DNA of 49,985 bases from Gammaproteobacteria bacterium 42_54_T18 (lineage in GTDB: Bacteria; Pseudomonadota; Gammaproteobacteria; Pseudomonadales; Ketobacteraceae): the NCBI GenBank assembly GCA_002163245.1, contig MAAL01000089.1:1-49985 (forward strand). The letters are read 5' to 3'. The notes under the pieces are model-generated. The model was given only the letters and a program-made list of their open reading frames with translations. It did not search any database and had not been told where the DNA came from. Numbering within the stretch: position 1 is the stretch's first letter; each line of letters begins with the position of its first letter. Below, in pieces: positions 8,792-18,344 of the stretch. The position numbers and the translations under genes are program-made.

Positions 8792-9826
8792 ATGATAACC
8801 CGAACCATAGCTACTTGTCAGACTCAAGAGTGGCAAAAACAGCTCTCAGAGGCATTTACTTCCGTAAAAAGCCTACTGGAATACTTAAAAATCCCAAAAG
8901 AGCAGTTTCCTCACTGGGCCCAAGCCGAAAAGGACTTTCCTCTTCGTGTACCTAAAGCCTTTGCAGACAAAATGAGTGCTGGCGATATTCACGACCCGCT
9001 GCTTCGACAAGTGTTACCTATTCACGAAGAAACCATCCCCGTTTCCGGCTATACCGATGACCCACTCATGGAGCGCGACGCAAACCCCACCAAGGGCCTG
9101 CTGCATAAGTATCGCAGCCGCGTATTGGTTATATTGGGAAGCGCCTGCGCCGTTCACTGTCGTTACTGCTTTCGCCGCCATTTCCCCTACCAAGACAACG
9201 GACTATCTCAACAAGAATTCAATGATATTGTGCAGTATGTAGGCCGCTTCCCTGAGGTAAATGAGGTTATTCTTAGTGGTGGGGACCCTCTTATTAGCAG
9301 TAATAGCCGTTTAAAACGTTTAATTGATGCACTGGAAACCCTACCCCATGTGAGCCGTATTCGCTTTCACACACGAACACCAGTAGTATTGCCCGATAGA
9401 ATTGATGCTGACTTTATATCCCTTGTCGAGAACACCTCCCTGCAAGTCGTCATGGTTCTGCACTGCAACCACCCCCAAGAAATCGATCCCGCATTTTCTC
9501 AAGCGATGACTCACCTTAAACAAGCCGGGGTTACGCTACTCAACCAGTCTGTCCTGCTAAAAGGGGTCAACGATAACGCAGCAGTACTAACGCAGCTTAG
9601 TGAAGCCCTTTTTAGCGCCCATATTTTGCCTTATTACCTGCACCTACTCGATCCGGTCGCCGGGGCCAGCCACTTTGATGTAGAAGAACCCATAGGTGTA
9701 TCACTGATCAATGAGCTACTTGCATCCCTTCCTGGCTACTTAGTACCCAAACTCGTGCGAGAAGAAGCAAATCAACCATCCAAGTCTCCCATCCCTCTTG
9801 TAAACGAAAGTAGTAACTCTCTGTAA
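8792..9826 (+). CDS. epmB: EF-P beta-lysylation protein EpmB (lysine 2,3-aminomutase)
   Basis: A 344-residue radical SAM aminomutase. The cluster-binding motif is CAVHCRYC with C119, C123 and C126. LLHKYRSRVLVILGSACAVH precedes it, and SGGDPLISSNSRL and HTRTPVVLPDRI follow, all typical of the KamA/EpmB family. EpmB converts L-alpha-lysine to (R)-beta-lysine for EpmA. At about 340 residues it matches EpmB, which lacks the C-terminal extension of catabolic KamA. The SD-like GGAATG lies a few bases before the ATG. Divergent from efp, as in E. coli. Confidence 0.96.
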   Translation: MITRTIATCQTQEWQKQLSEAFTSVKSLLEYLKIPKEQFPHWAQAEKDFPLRVPKAFADKMSAGDIHDPLLRQVLPIHEETIPVSGYTDDPLMERDANPTKGLLHKYRSRVLVILGSACAVHCRYCFRRHFPYQDNGLSQQEFNDIVQYVGRFPEVNEVILSGGDPLISSNSRLKRLIDALETLPHVSRIRFHTRTPVVLPDRIDADFISLVENTSLQVVMVLHCNHPQEIDPAFSQAMTHLKQAGVTLLNQSVLLKGVNDNAAVLTQLSEALFSAHILPYYLHLLDPVAGASHFDVEEPIGVSLINELLASLPGYLVPKLVREEANQPSKSPIPLVNESSNSL

Positions 9827-9969
9827 TGCTTCAATATTCAGCAACTATTCTGTAACGCTGGTTTAATTCGCAACAATGCTATAAGTTGCCTATACTTTCT
9901 TATATCACTTAGTGTGTTTACAAATAAATTCAACAAATTCAAACAGTTTCGTTTAAAAAAGGACAGGAA

Positions 9970-11841
9970 ATGACAACCCAAGCGGATAAGCTACGCTTGA
10001 AAATTCCCCCTCAGGATCTCAGTATGCTCTCTTTTTGTAGCCCGCAGCCTAAGCGACTACAAGAATGGGTCGATGCTTTGCCACAAATGAATATTGGTGA
10101 AAGCGCCAAACAACTTTACGCTGCGATTCAAGAAATAAACCGCTTTCAGACGGACTCACACACCCGTTTACAAATGTTAGAAATCCTCCGAGAACCCATT
10201 CGTTATGTATGTAAAAGTCTCGGAAAGCACTTTCTTAATAAGCCCGTTATTCTTCCACCCAAAGAAAGTAAAATTGCCAATTTAGCCCAAGCGCTGCAAA
10301 ACCACTTAGCTACAGGCTATAAAGCCGTTGTTGTTCAAGCGCTGCCTCGACTCAAAGTCAATGACCGAGAAGCAAAACGCGATTCTTCCCTGGCGATACA
10401 TCGAGCATTAACAGAACACGCTCACGTGTTACTGCGTAGCTATCAGCTATATTACCCAGCCCCCCCCAATTTCTGGCGCGAGGCTCACTTGCTCTATATG
10501 ATTTCTGAGCAATGTAAAATCCTTGATATCAGCATTAAGTGCCCGAACGGAGATATCAGCAAAAATTTGCCACCAACCGTTAGCACCATTAATGATATCT
10601 ACCTTCGCTTACTGCTGCTCTCTACTTGCAAACCCAACCAGCTTCGACAGCAACAAATCGAGCATGTATTTAGTGCCACGGAATCCTGGACACAATACAC
10701 ATCCATGGAATCCAACAGCGAGGCGAAAAGCCTTTACACTATCAACCTGCTTAGTGACACACCACCGATCTATAATGCCCTAATGGCAGCGGTTGGAGAA
10801 AATACCACAGGTAATCACCTGCGCTACCTTAATGCTGCAGAGCTATCAGACCATTTACGAGTTCAATTACAGTTACCCTCTGATCAACCTCACCCTGACC
10901 AGAACTTTAATGTCCCCAAAAGCATTGCTAATGACCTTATACGACAATTGATTCAAGCATGGGGAGTATTAACTGAACGAGCCTTCACTCGATTAGAAGA
11001 AGCAGGGCAATTAACACTGTGTTTAGGCCTTAGTGCAACGCACTACTTTGTTTCTGACAAAGCCGACTTTGCCGCCATGATGTCGGACAGTGGCCCAGAT
11101 AGTATTTTAGATATTGATGAATCAAACCCTTTTCTAAACAGTGGCCCCACTAATCGGCGAGACACCATTGAAAGTGGTGATGTTTGGGGGCTAAATGTTG
11201 AAGCAAATTCAAATGCAATGTCCGCTAAACAAGGCGGCATTGAATTTGACATTGCATCCTTCCAAGAAGAAGGTGAGGTGCAAAAATCCGACAAATACCC
11301 CTCTTACAAATGCACAATCGTCAACACGAGCCCAGGCGGGTTTTGTTTATCCTGGCGACAAGACGTACCCCCTCAAGTAAAAACCGGAGAAATAGTCGGA
11401 ATTCAAGAAGCTTCAAAACGACACTGGAGTATTGGGGTTATTCGATGGGTAAAACAGTTTAAAAAAGATGGCGCCCGCATGGGTATCGAATTACTTGCGC
11501 CAAAAGCGGATGCTTGTGGCACACAGGTTCTTCATAAAAAAGGCGATGTCTCTGAATTTCTCCGCACACTTGAACTGCCGGAGCTAAAGGCCATTGGCCA
11601 ACCTGCAACATTAATCACCCCCAATATTGCGTTTCATGTTGGTTATAAAGTGAATATCAACAAAAATGCTGAAGTTGGCAAAGCACAACTAATAAAGCAG
11701 GTCTCCTCCACTGCTAGCTTTAGTCAGTTTCAATACAAGTGGATGACGGTCACACAAAAAACAGCCCCGACAACACCAACAACAGATACGAAGACAACAC
11801 CAAAAGAAGATGATTTCGATTCAATTTGGTCAAGCTTGTAA
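9970..11841 (+). CDS. PilZ-domain protein upstream of fimX (PA4958-like)
   Basis: A 623-residue protein. The N-terminal 380 residues are mostly helical and I recognise no catalytic motif. Residues about 435-520 look like a PilZ domain: YKCTIVNTSPGGFCLSW, then GEIVGI, a WSIGVIRWV strand and ARMGIELLAP. The upstream arginine motif of c-di-GMP-binding PilZ domains is not clear, so binding cannot be claimed. A polar T/K-rich tail ends the protein. It lies 129 bases upstream of fimX on the same strand, the position of PA4958 in P. aeruginosa, so a role with FimX in type IV pilus control is plausible (inference). AGGACAGGAA just before the ATG is a good ribosome binding site. Confidence 0.75.
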   Translation: MTTQADKLRLKIPPQDLSMLSFCSPQPKRLQEWVDALPQMNIGESAKQLYAAIQEINRFQTDSHTRLQMLEILREPIRYVCKSLGKHFLNKPVILPPKESKIANLAQALQNHLATGYKAVVVQALPRLKVNDREAKRDSSLAIHRALTEHAHVLLRSYQLYYPAPPNFWREAHLLYMISEQCKILDISIKCPNGDISKNLPPTVSTINDIYLRLLLLSTCKPNQLRQQQIEHVFSATESWTQYTSMESNSEAKSLYTINLLSDTPPIYNALMAAVGENTTGNHLRYLNAAELSDHLRVQLQLPSDQPHPDQNFNVPKSIANDLIRQLIQAWGVLTERAFTRLEEAGQLTLCLGLSATHYFVSDKADFAAMMSDSGPDSILDIDESNPFLNSGPTNRRDTIESGDVWGLNVEANSNAMSAKQGGIEFDIASFQEEGEVQKSDKYPSYKCTIVNTSPGGFCLSWRQDVPPQVKTGEIVGIQEASKRHWSIGVIRWVKQFKKDGARMGIELLAPKADACGTQVLHKKGDVSEFLRTLELPELKAIGQPATLITPNIAFHVGYKVNINKNAEVGKAQLIKQVSSTASFSQFQYKWMTVTQKTAPTTPTTDTKTTPKEDDFDSIWSSL

Positions 11842-11970
11842 CCACACTCCGCTTGGATGTGATGTGATGTGAGGCAAGTAACACAAAACCAACAATTAAT
11901 ATTTTGAATCTGCAGTTCGCCACTTATAATGTCGCCATTGCTAATTCAAAGCCTGGAAGCACCCGTTTAG

Positions 11971-14046
11971 ATGCCAACTAAGACAGAAACCATAAAATTA
12001 TTATTACTGCACGAATCCCGAGATGATGCAGAGCAACTCCTCAATTTAATTCGAAATTCAGGAAAGGCGACTCGTGGACAATTAATAGACAGCACTGACA
12101 CGTTATTATCAGCATTAAATAATAGCAGCTGGGATTTAATGCTACTACGACCAGAAGCCGATGGTATTACTGCAATGGAATGTCTAATGCATATGCAAAA
12201 AATGCAAAAAGATATTCCTGCAATTATGTTGCTGGATGAAAACGATTCTGAAGAAATTACAGAGTGTTTACGGGACGGTTACCGGGACGCAGTACCCATT
12301 GATGAAGGTGAACGCCTTACCTTTGTTATTAATCGTGAATTAGACAATTTAAAAGAACGCAGACTCAGACGACAAACAGAACTTGCGTTAAAAGACGTAG
12401 AAAAACGCTGCGCCGTATTATTGGATAGCTCCAGGGACGCCATCACCTATGTCATTGATGGCATGCACACTTATGCCAATGACGCCTACCTCGAACTCTT
12501 TGGCTACGAAGATGCTGAAGACCTTGAGGGAATGCCCATACTCGACATGGTTGCGCCATCCAATCATCGCGAATTTAAAGACTTTTTACGAAACTACAAT
12601 GCAGGCACTAGCAAAAGTGACGAATTTACCTGCGACGGCATTTGTACTGACGGTAGCGAGATCCAAACACGCATGACATTCTCGGCCGCCTCATTTGACG
12701 GTGAACCTTGCACACAAATAGTCATTCGCACCAACCAAGCCGATGCGGAATTACAAGAGCGTCTAAAAGAAATATCCAGCCAAGATTTACTGACAGGTCT
12801 ATTCAATCGCAACCACTTCTCCCACGCACTTGATGAAGAAATTGAAACCGTCACCAACAGCCATCAAACCTCAACTGTATTGTATATACAGCTCGATAAC
12901 TTCTCGGCCGTTCAATCTGACGTTGGCATGGCTGGTGCTGATATTGTATTAAGTGATACCGCCACACTACTCAGAGAATCGTTTACTGACAAGGTTATGG
13001 CCCGATTTGGTGATGACATATTCACCGTGCTCATATCAAACTCTACTCTTGAAAGTGGTGCTGAAGCCGCTGAAGCCTTCCGTACAAAATTAGAAGATCA
13101 CTTATCTGAAGTACAAGATCGAACAGTGCAGGTTACCGCAAGTATTGGTGTAACTTTGGTGACCGATACCACTAGTGATGGGCAAGTGATAATCACCCGG
13201 GCATTACAGGCCAGTGAGCTGGTTAAAGAAGAAAATCCGCTAGGCAATGGCGTACACAGCTTTGATCCATCAACTCTCAACACTGGTGATACGGAAGACA
13301 CTGAAGCGCTCCTTCAAAACGCTATCAAAAAAGGCCTCTTCAAAATCCTCTTCCAACCGGTCATTGACCTTCGCGGCAACAGCGGTGAGCTGTATGAGGT
13401 ACTGCTAAGAATGGTAAACGAGCAAGGTGAAGAAACTTCCCCTGCGGAGTTTTTAGGACCTGCCGCGAACCAAGATCTATGTGAAAAAATTGATCGCTGG
13501 GTGATTTTACAATCCATAAAAATGTTATCGGAGCATCGTGAGCAAGGCCATAACAGTCGCATAATGATTAACATCACGGGTGAATCACTAAAAGACCAAA
13601 CCTTACTGCCTTGGTTAAGTGTGGCATTAAAGGCATCTCGTATGCCAAGCGATGCTATTATCTTTCAATTTGCAGAAACCGATGCCACCACATACTTAAA
13701 GCAGGCCAAAGAGTTCACCAAGGGTTTAAAAGAGCTTCATTGTAAAATATCCATTAGCCGCTTTGGTTGCTCATTAAATCCATTTAATAATCTAAAACAC
13801 CTAGAAGTCGACTATCTAAAAATTGATGGCTCCTTCACCAAAGATATTGGTAGTGAAGAAAGCAAGGAAAGCCTAAAAGAATTGGTTACCGCCGCCCATG
13901 CACAAGGCAAGCTAACGATTATCCCATTGGTTGAAAGTGCTACGATTCTTTCAACCTTATGGCAAATTGGCGTTAATTATATTCAAGGTTACTACTTACA
14001 AGAACCAACCGACAAGATGAATTACGACTTCTCAAGTGATGATTAA
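11971..14046 (+). CDS. fimX: FimX-type c-di-GMP effector (REC-PAS-GGDEF-EAL, both output domains degenerate)
   Basis: A 691-residue protein with four domains: receiver-like (5-125), PAS (about 145-255), GGDEF (about 265-430) and EAL (about 445-685). The receiver lacks the phospho-accepting aspartate (WDLMLLRPE). The GGDEF motif is GDDIF at 347-351, so cyclase activity is unlikely. The EAL motif is EVL at 476-478 and the usual DDFG loop reads SRFG, so hydrolysis is unlikely. This is the FimX pattern, in which the dead EAL domain binds c-di-GMP and regulates type IV pilus assembly and twitching. Position beside the PA4958-like gene and serB supports the assignment. Convergent with serB. Confidence 0.9.
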   Translation: MPTKTETIKLLLLHESRDDAEQLLNLIRNSGKATRGQLIDSTDTLLSALNNSSWDLMLLRPEADGITAMECLMHMQKMQKDIPAIMLLDENDSEEITECLRDGYRDAVPIDEGERLTFVINRELDNLKERRLRRQTELALKDVEKRCAVLLDSSRDAITYVIDGMHTYANDAYLELFGYEDAEDLEGMPILDMVAPSNHREFKDFLRNYNAGTSKSDEFTCDGICTDGSEIQTRMTFSAASFDGEPCTQIVIRTNQADAELQERLKEISSQDLLTGLFNRNHFSHALDEEIETVTNSHQTSTVLYIQLDNFSAVQSDVGMAGADIVLSDTATLLRESFTDKVMARFGDDIFTVLISNSTLESGAEAAEAFRTKLEDHLSEVQDRTVQVTASIGVTLVTDTTSDGQVIITRALQASELVKEENPLGNGVHSFDPSTLNTGDTEDTEALLQNAIKKGLFKILFQPVIDLRGNSGELYEVLLRMVNEQGEETSPAEFLGPAANQDLCEKIDRWVILQSIKMLSEHREQGHNSRIMINITGESLKDQTLLPWLSVALKASRMPSDAIIFQFAETDATTYLKQAKEFTKGLKELHCKISISRFGCSLNPFNNLKHLEVDYLKIDGSFTKDIGSEESKESLKELVTAAHAQGKLTIIPLVESATILSTLWQIGVNYIQGYYLQEPTDKMNYDFSSDD

Positions 14047-14100
14047 CGCGACACAACATCAGACAGCGTTAATCATCTATTAAAGAGCGAGCTTAAATTA

Positions 14101-14127
14101 GAAGTAACCCACGCCAGGGGTTACTTC
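14101..14127. terminator. Hairpin between convergent fimX and serB
   Basis: GAAGTAACCC (14101-14110) and GGGTTACTTC (14118-14127) form a perfect 10-bp stem whose right arm is inside the last codons of serB. On the minus strand it is followed by an AT-rich stretch without a clean T run, so it is a plausible but not textbook terminator. Confidence 0.5.
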
Positions 14128-15347
14128 ATTAATAGCTCTTCGCTATCTCTATCTCGAACACCCAGCAAATACAAAATACCATCCAGCCCAAGTGTCGATA
14201 TCGCTTGCTCGGCACTTTCCTTCACAATCGGCTTGGCTCTAAATGCGATGCCTAAACCCGCCAAATTCAGCATAGGTAGATCATTCGCTCCATCTCCAAC
14301 CGCGATAACCTGCTCCAAGTTGAGGTTTTCCAACGCAGCCAGCTCACGTAATAGCTCCGCTTTGCGTAACCCATCTACAACAATACCTTTTACTTCACCG
14401 GTTACCTTTCCATTTTCAATCGCCAGCTCATTGGCATGTACATAATCAATGCCCAGTCTCTGCTGAAGGTAATGTCCAAAATAGGTAAAACCTCCCGACA
14501 AAATTGCGGTTTTATAACCTAGGGCTTTCAGTGTACTAATTAAGCGTTCCGCGCCTTCAGTTATGGGTAACTGCTCAGCTATCGTCTTTAATACGGATTC
14601 ATCCAGACCTTTCAACAGCGCAACGCGACGGCGAAAACTCTCGGTAAAGTCAATCTCTCCCAGCATCGCTTGCTCGGTAATAGCGGCTACCTGATCCCCT
14701 ACACCAGCATGTTTTGCTAACTCATCGATTACTTCTGCCTCAATCAGGGTCGAATCCATATCAAAACACACCAAACGGCGATTTCTACGATATGCATTGT
14801 CTTTCTGAAAGGCGATATCTACACCCAGCTTCTGAGCGACGGACAAAAACTCCGCTCGCATAGCATTAATATCCTTAGGAACACCACGAACAGAAAACTC
14901 AACACAGGCTTTTTGGTCTTGGTTCGTGTTATCTAGAGAAATACGCCCAGACAAACGGTTGATATTATCAATATTTAGTTCATTGGCAGCAACAATATTG
15001 GTAATCGCAGCAATCTGCTGAGAGGTCACGACTCGTGACAACAAGGTAACAATATAACGTGCTTTGCCTTGCTCGGAGACCCACTCTTCATAGTTATCGG
15101 TATCGATCGGTGTAAATCGCACTGCCATATCTAATTCATGGCAACGAAATAAAATATCTTTCAAAATAGGTGACGCTTCAGCGTCAGTAGGAACATCCAC
15201 AACCATACCAAGAGACAGTGTGTTATGAATCACCGCCTGCCCAACATCAAGTATATTGACTTCATAACGGGCAAGAATCTCACTAATAGAAGATGTCACC
15301 CCTGGTTTATCGGGCCCGGAAACGTTAATCAGTAGAATTTCATGCAC
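14121..15347 (-). CDS. serB: Phosphoserine phosphatase with N-terminal ACT-type domain
   Basis: A 408-residue protein. The N-terminal about 180 residues are ACT-like regulatory repeats (LLINVSGPDKPGVTSSISEI). The C-terminus is a HAD phosphatase: motif I DMDST at 196-200, motif II SGGFTYFG, and motif IV GDGANDLPML. It catalyses the last step of serine synthesis. The extended ACT region is typical of Pseudomonas-group SerB. The most 5' in-frame start is GTG at 15347 with AAGG about 10 bases upstream. Convergent with fimX. Confidence 0.96.
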   Translation of the reverse strand: MHEILLINVSGPDKPGVTSSISEILARYEVNILDVGQAVIHNTLSLGMVVDVPTDAEASPILKDILFRCHELDMAVRFTPIDTDNYEEWVSEQGKARYIVTLLSRVVTSQQIAAITNIVAANELNIDNINRLSGRISLDNTNQDQKACVEFSVRGVPKDINAMRAEFLSVAQKLGVDIAFQKDNAYRRNRRLVCFDMDSTLIEAEVIDELAKHAGVGDQVAAITEQAMLGEIDFTESFRRRVALLKGLDESVLKTIAEQLPITEGAERLISTLKALGYKTAILSGGFTYFGHYLQQRLGIDYVHANELAIENGKVTGEVKGIVVDGLRKAELLRELAALENLNLEQVIAVGDGANDLPMLNLAGLGIAFRAKPIVKESAEQAISTLGLDGILYLLGVRDRDSEELLMK

Positions 15348-15400
15348 GTGGCAGTAACCTTATTCAAATATCGACAACCGCCATTGTACCCCGAAAAATT

Positions 15401-16195
15401 TTAGGCCGCCAACAACCGGTCATCTCGTTTCTCTCGACACTGCTGTCGTTGAATTAATGTTATGTACCGCTCCAGCTGCTGTTTTTGCCTTACGCCCAAC
15501 CCAACAAAACTACCACCTACCACGGTATGATCAGATTGCGTACTATCTAACGAGGGAACCCATTGACTGTGAGTCACGTCAAAATCCACCGTAAACTCAC
15601 CACAACCCACAACCCACACATCTAAGGCTGTCAGTGTTTTTCCTGCATAGACATCTAACTGACGATTGCCCGGTACCGCCCAACGCATACCCGATACGGA
15701 AATATCCAAAACCACAGGGGCAACAACCAAACCATCTTCCTCTGGCACCCAATGACTCAAACTATCCGAGTTAATACGTACATGATTTGTCGTTTCAACA
15801 GGCAAACGGTACATTTCTCGACGTTGTCTTGCACCCACACTTTCAGGATAGGACAACTGATAAAGACTTGAACCCTCGCCTCCCGCTCGCCCGATTAGCT
15901 GACAACACATCTCTTGCTGCAACCCATCTTCATTAAACATCAATGTCACGTCTTTTCCGATAAGCCCCTCTAATACTCCATCAACAGGGAAAGGCTCATC
16001 AATAAGAATAAACGGCTCTTCTGTATCAACGTGTAAAATCACCGTTTGATACGTATTACTATCCCCTTCCGCTCGTAGCCACATAAGTCGGTGAGCGCGC
16101 TTTAACTGAAATAATCTCAAATACGTTTTTTGGCAGACCAACGGAGTCGCTGTAGCCTTTTGTTTGTTTGATCGAAAAAAACGTGAAAATTTCAT
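15401..16195 (-). CDS. YcgR-like PilZ protein (probable c-di-GMP binder)
   Basis: A 264-residue protein with a YcgR-type N-terminal domain (about 20-120) followed by a PilZ domain (about 125-250). Both c-di-GMP-binding signatures are present: the arginine motif RQRREMYR and the DISVSGMRW version of D/NxSxxG. In enterobacteria YcgR brakes the flagellum by binding the motor. Here it lies next to serB, as PA4961 does. MotAB, FimX and this protein are thus in the same 13 kb. The gene is 53 bases upstream of serB on the same strand and may be co-transcribed with it. Confidence 0.82.
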   Translation of the reverse strand: MKFSRFFRSNKQKATATPLVCQKTYLRLFQLKRAHRLMWLRAEGDSNTYQTVILHVDTEEPFILIDEPFPVDGVLEGLIGKDVTLMFNEDGLQQEMCCQLIGRAGGEGSSLYQLSYPESVGARQRREMYRLPVETTNHVRINSDSLSHWVPEEDGLVVAPVVLDISVSGMRWAVPGNRQLDVYAGKTLTALDVWVVGCGEFTVDFDVTHSQWVPSLDSTQSDHTVVGGSFVGLGVRQKQQLERYITLIQRQQCREKRDDRLLAA

Positions 16196-16311
16196 AAGGT
16201 TATCTCAAGTATTATCTTTTTGGGAATCCCGTTTGTATGTATAGTTCTTATCGGCTGCCATAAAAATAACTTTATACCCAAAACCACCCCGCCCTAAAAT
16301 AAGAACTGCTT

Positions 16312-17184
16312 ATGAACCCTAAAATCACACTTGCCATTTCATTGTCATTATTACTCACCTTCTTCATTGTTCATGTGTCAGTAACTCGCCATATACTCGA
16401 GCTCCCCCAAGAGATATCAACAACAAGCCAACAAGAAACCTGGCAAGCAGACATTCCAAATTTTGCCGCTATTACCGATATCAAAGCGCGAAAGAAGGCT
16501 TTCTTTGATTACCTATCGCCATTTATTCATGCTGAAAATACAAAACTCCAAGAGCTACGTCGCTATATCAGCAAGCAAAACATGCAATCACCATCAGTAC
16601 AGATCAAACAACTGGCAATGCAATACAGACTAAAACCCACAGATACACAGATAAAACAATCCCTGCTATCAAAAGTTGACGGCCTACCCCCATCACTGGT
16701 CCTTGCACAGGCAGCCATTGAAAGCGCATGGGGAACATCACGTTTCGCAGTGAAGGGGAATAATTTATTTGGCCAGTGGTGCTTTAGTCAAGGTTGCGGC
16801 CTTGTACCGTCTCAACGCGGCCATGGGCAGCATCATGAAGTAAAACGTTTCCAGTCTGCCGCGGAATCTATCGCTAGTTATATGCAAAACCTGAATAGCC
16901 ACCCGTCCTACGTGATCTTACGCGACAATCGCTTCACACAACGAAAAAGCGGTGAAGCTGTTAACGGCTGCTTTCTAGCGGAGGGGTTAATTGATTACTC
17001 GGAAAGAAAGTCTGCTTACGTTGAATCCCTTAAACAACTGATGCGAGTGAACAACCTAGAAGACAAACATTCGGCACACTGTAAAAAACAGGAACCGGAA
17101 CGCGAAACAATCACCTCACAGCAAGAACCTGAAAAAAATCAGCAAGCGCCAACAAATACAACCACTGAAACCAAACAAGGGTAA
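16312..17184 (+). CDS. Bax-like glucosaminidase, membrane-anchored
   Basis: A 290-residue protein with an N-terminal signal-anchor (ITLAISLSLLLTFFIVHVSV) and a glucosaminidase domain at about 100-245. The motif LAQAAIESAWGTSRFAVKG contains the probable catalytic glutamate, and NNLFGQWCFSQGCG is also typical of the Bax/FlgJ-like family. It should cleave peptidoglycan glycan strands in the periplasm. The C-terminal tail is Q/T/E-rich and disordered. It lies 3 bases upstream of the AI-2E-family gene and so forms an operon with it. A dedicated flagellar FlgJ is unlikely, since the rod-cap domain is absent. Confidence 0.85.
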   Translation: MNPKITLAISLSLLLTFFIVHVSVTRHILELPQEISTTSQQETWQADIPNFAAITDIKARKKAFFDYLSPFIHAENTKLQELRRYISKQNMQSPSVQIKQLAMQYRLKPTDTQIKQSLLSKVDGLPPSLVLAQAAIESAWGTSRFAVKGNNLFGQWCFSQGCGLVPSQRGHGQHHEVKRFQSAAESIASYMQNLNSHPSYVILRDNRFTQRKSGEAVNGCFLAEGLIDYSERKSAYVESLKQLMRVNNLEDKHSAHCKKQEPERETITSQQEPEKNQQAPTNTTTETKQG

Positions 17185-17187
17185 CCA

Positions 17188-18213
17188 ATGCAACCCATCC
17201 AAGGTCTCAGTCCAGCTTTACGCATATTACTCGGTTCTGCCTGCTTTATTATCATTGTGGCAGGTATGAAAAACAGCGCAGAGATTATCGTTCCTTTCCT
17301 TTTATCTGGGTTTATTGCCATCTTATGTGCGCCCCCTATTTTTTGGTTAGAACAACGTAAGTTTCCCACTGCCTTAGCCGTAACCCTGGTTATTACAACG
17401 TTTGTCTTAGGTGGCACCGTTATATCCGCTATCGTTGGCGCATCCGTTAGTGACTTTGCAGATCAGCTACCGCATTACCAAGAAAGGCTACACGCAGAAA
17501 AAGAATCCCTAGCAATCTGGCTCAGCTCCTTTGGCATTGAAATCCCCTCTCTTGTCCTAAAGGAACAAATCAACCCTGGCGCCGTAATGGATATGGTGAA
17601 AAAGGTGTTATCTGGTCTAGGTGGTGCCCTTACTGATTCATTCTTAATCTTCCTAACTGTATTATTTATTCTCTTTGAGGCATCTTCATTTCCCAAAAAG
17701 TATCGCCGAGCAATGAATGACCCCAACCATACCTTCCGCTCCTTTAATGCTTTCAACAATTCGGTCAAACAATACCTTATTATAAAATCCTGGGTCAGCC
17801 TGGCCACAGGCCTCATTATTGGTGTCTGGTTGTGGGCTCTAGACGTTGATTACCCAATTTTATGGGCCCTGTTGGCCTTTATGCTGAATTTTGTACCCAA
17901 CATTGGCTCCATTATCGCAGCCGTTCCAGCCGTTCTTCTTGCCTTCATACAATGGGGGCCTAGTACCGCCGCCCTCTCCGCCGGGGGCTATGTGGCCGTA
18001 AATATTATTATGGGCAACATAATAGAGCCCCGCTTTTTAGGCAAAGGCCTAGGGTTATCCACCTTAGTCGTATTTCTATCGTTAGTCTTTTGGGGCTGGA
18101 TTCTTGGCCCCGTTGGTATGCTGCTCTCTATTCCGCTGACAATGATTGTTAAAATTGCCCTTGAAAGTAACCAAGACACCCATTGGATTGCTGTTTTACT
18201 TGATAATGAATAA
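17188..18213 (+). CDS. AI-2E family (PerM-type) membrane protein
   Basis: A 341-residue protein with about seven to eight hydrophobic helices. Hallmarks are the helix pair near residues 10-80, a soluble stretch at about 90-140, and the C-terminal block DYPILWALLAFMLNFVPNIG with IIEPRFLGKGLGLS. These identify the AI-2E/PerM/YdiK family. Members have been reported as quorum-signal exporters or ion antiporters, so the substrate cannot be assigned. GGGTAA upstream of the ATG is a reasonable ribosome binding site. It follows the glucosaminidase by 3 bases, so co-expression is likely. Confidence 0.88.
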   Translation: MQPIQGLSPALRILLGSACFIIIVAGMKNSAEIIVPFLLSGFIAILCAPPIFWLEQRKFPTALAVTLVITTFVLGGTVISAIVGASVSDFADQLPHYQERLHAEKESLAIWLSSFGIEIPSLVLKEQINPGAVMDMVKKVLSGLGGALTDSFLIFLTVLFILFEASSFPKKYRRAMNDPNHTFRSFNAFNNSVKQYLIIKSWVSLATGLIIGVWLWALDVDYPILWALLAFMLNFVPNIGSIIAAVPAVLLAFIQWGPSTAALSAGGYVAVNIIMGNIIEPRFLGKGLGLSTLVVFLSLVFWGWILGPVGMLLSIPLTMIVKIALESNQDTHWIAVLLDNE

Positions 18214-18273
18214 CAAAACCGTAACGAATTAGTGCTTATTCAGATAACCGGCAGTGGCTCTCGGCCACCGGAG

Positions 18274-18302
18274 TTCATCGCAGGAAAAGATTCTGGTATG
18301 AT
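18274..18302 (+). promoter_or_regulatory. Sigma-70-type promoter with extended -10
   Basis: TTCATC (18274-18279), a spacer of exactly 17 bases, then TATGAT (18297-18302) preceded by TGG (extended -10). It is about 40 bases upstream of the 97-residue gene at 18345. A GTGGC/GCCAC hairpin just upstream (around 18254-18269) could end the preceding transcript. Confidence 0.55.
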
Positions 18303-18344
18303 AGCCGCCGCACGTATTCTGCCCCCAGTCATATAGGTTATGAG

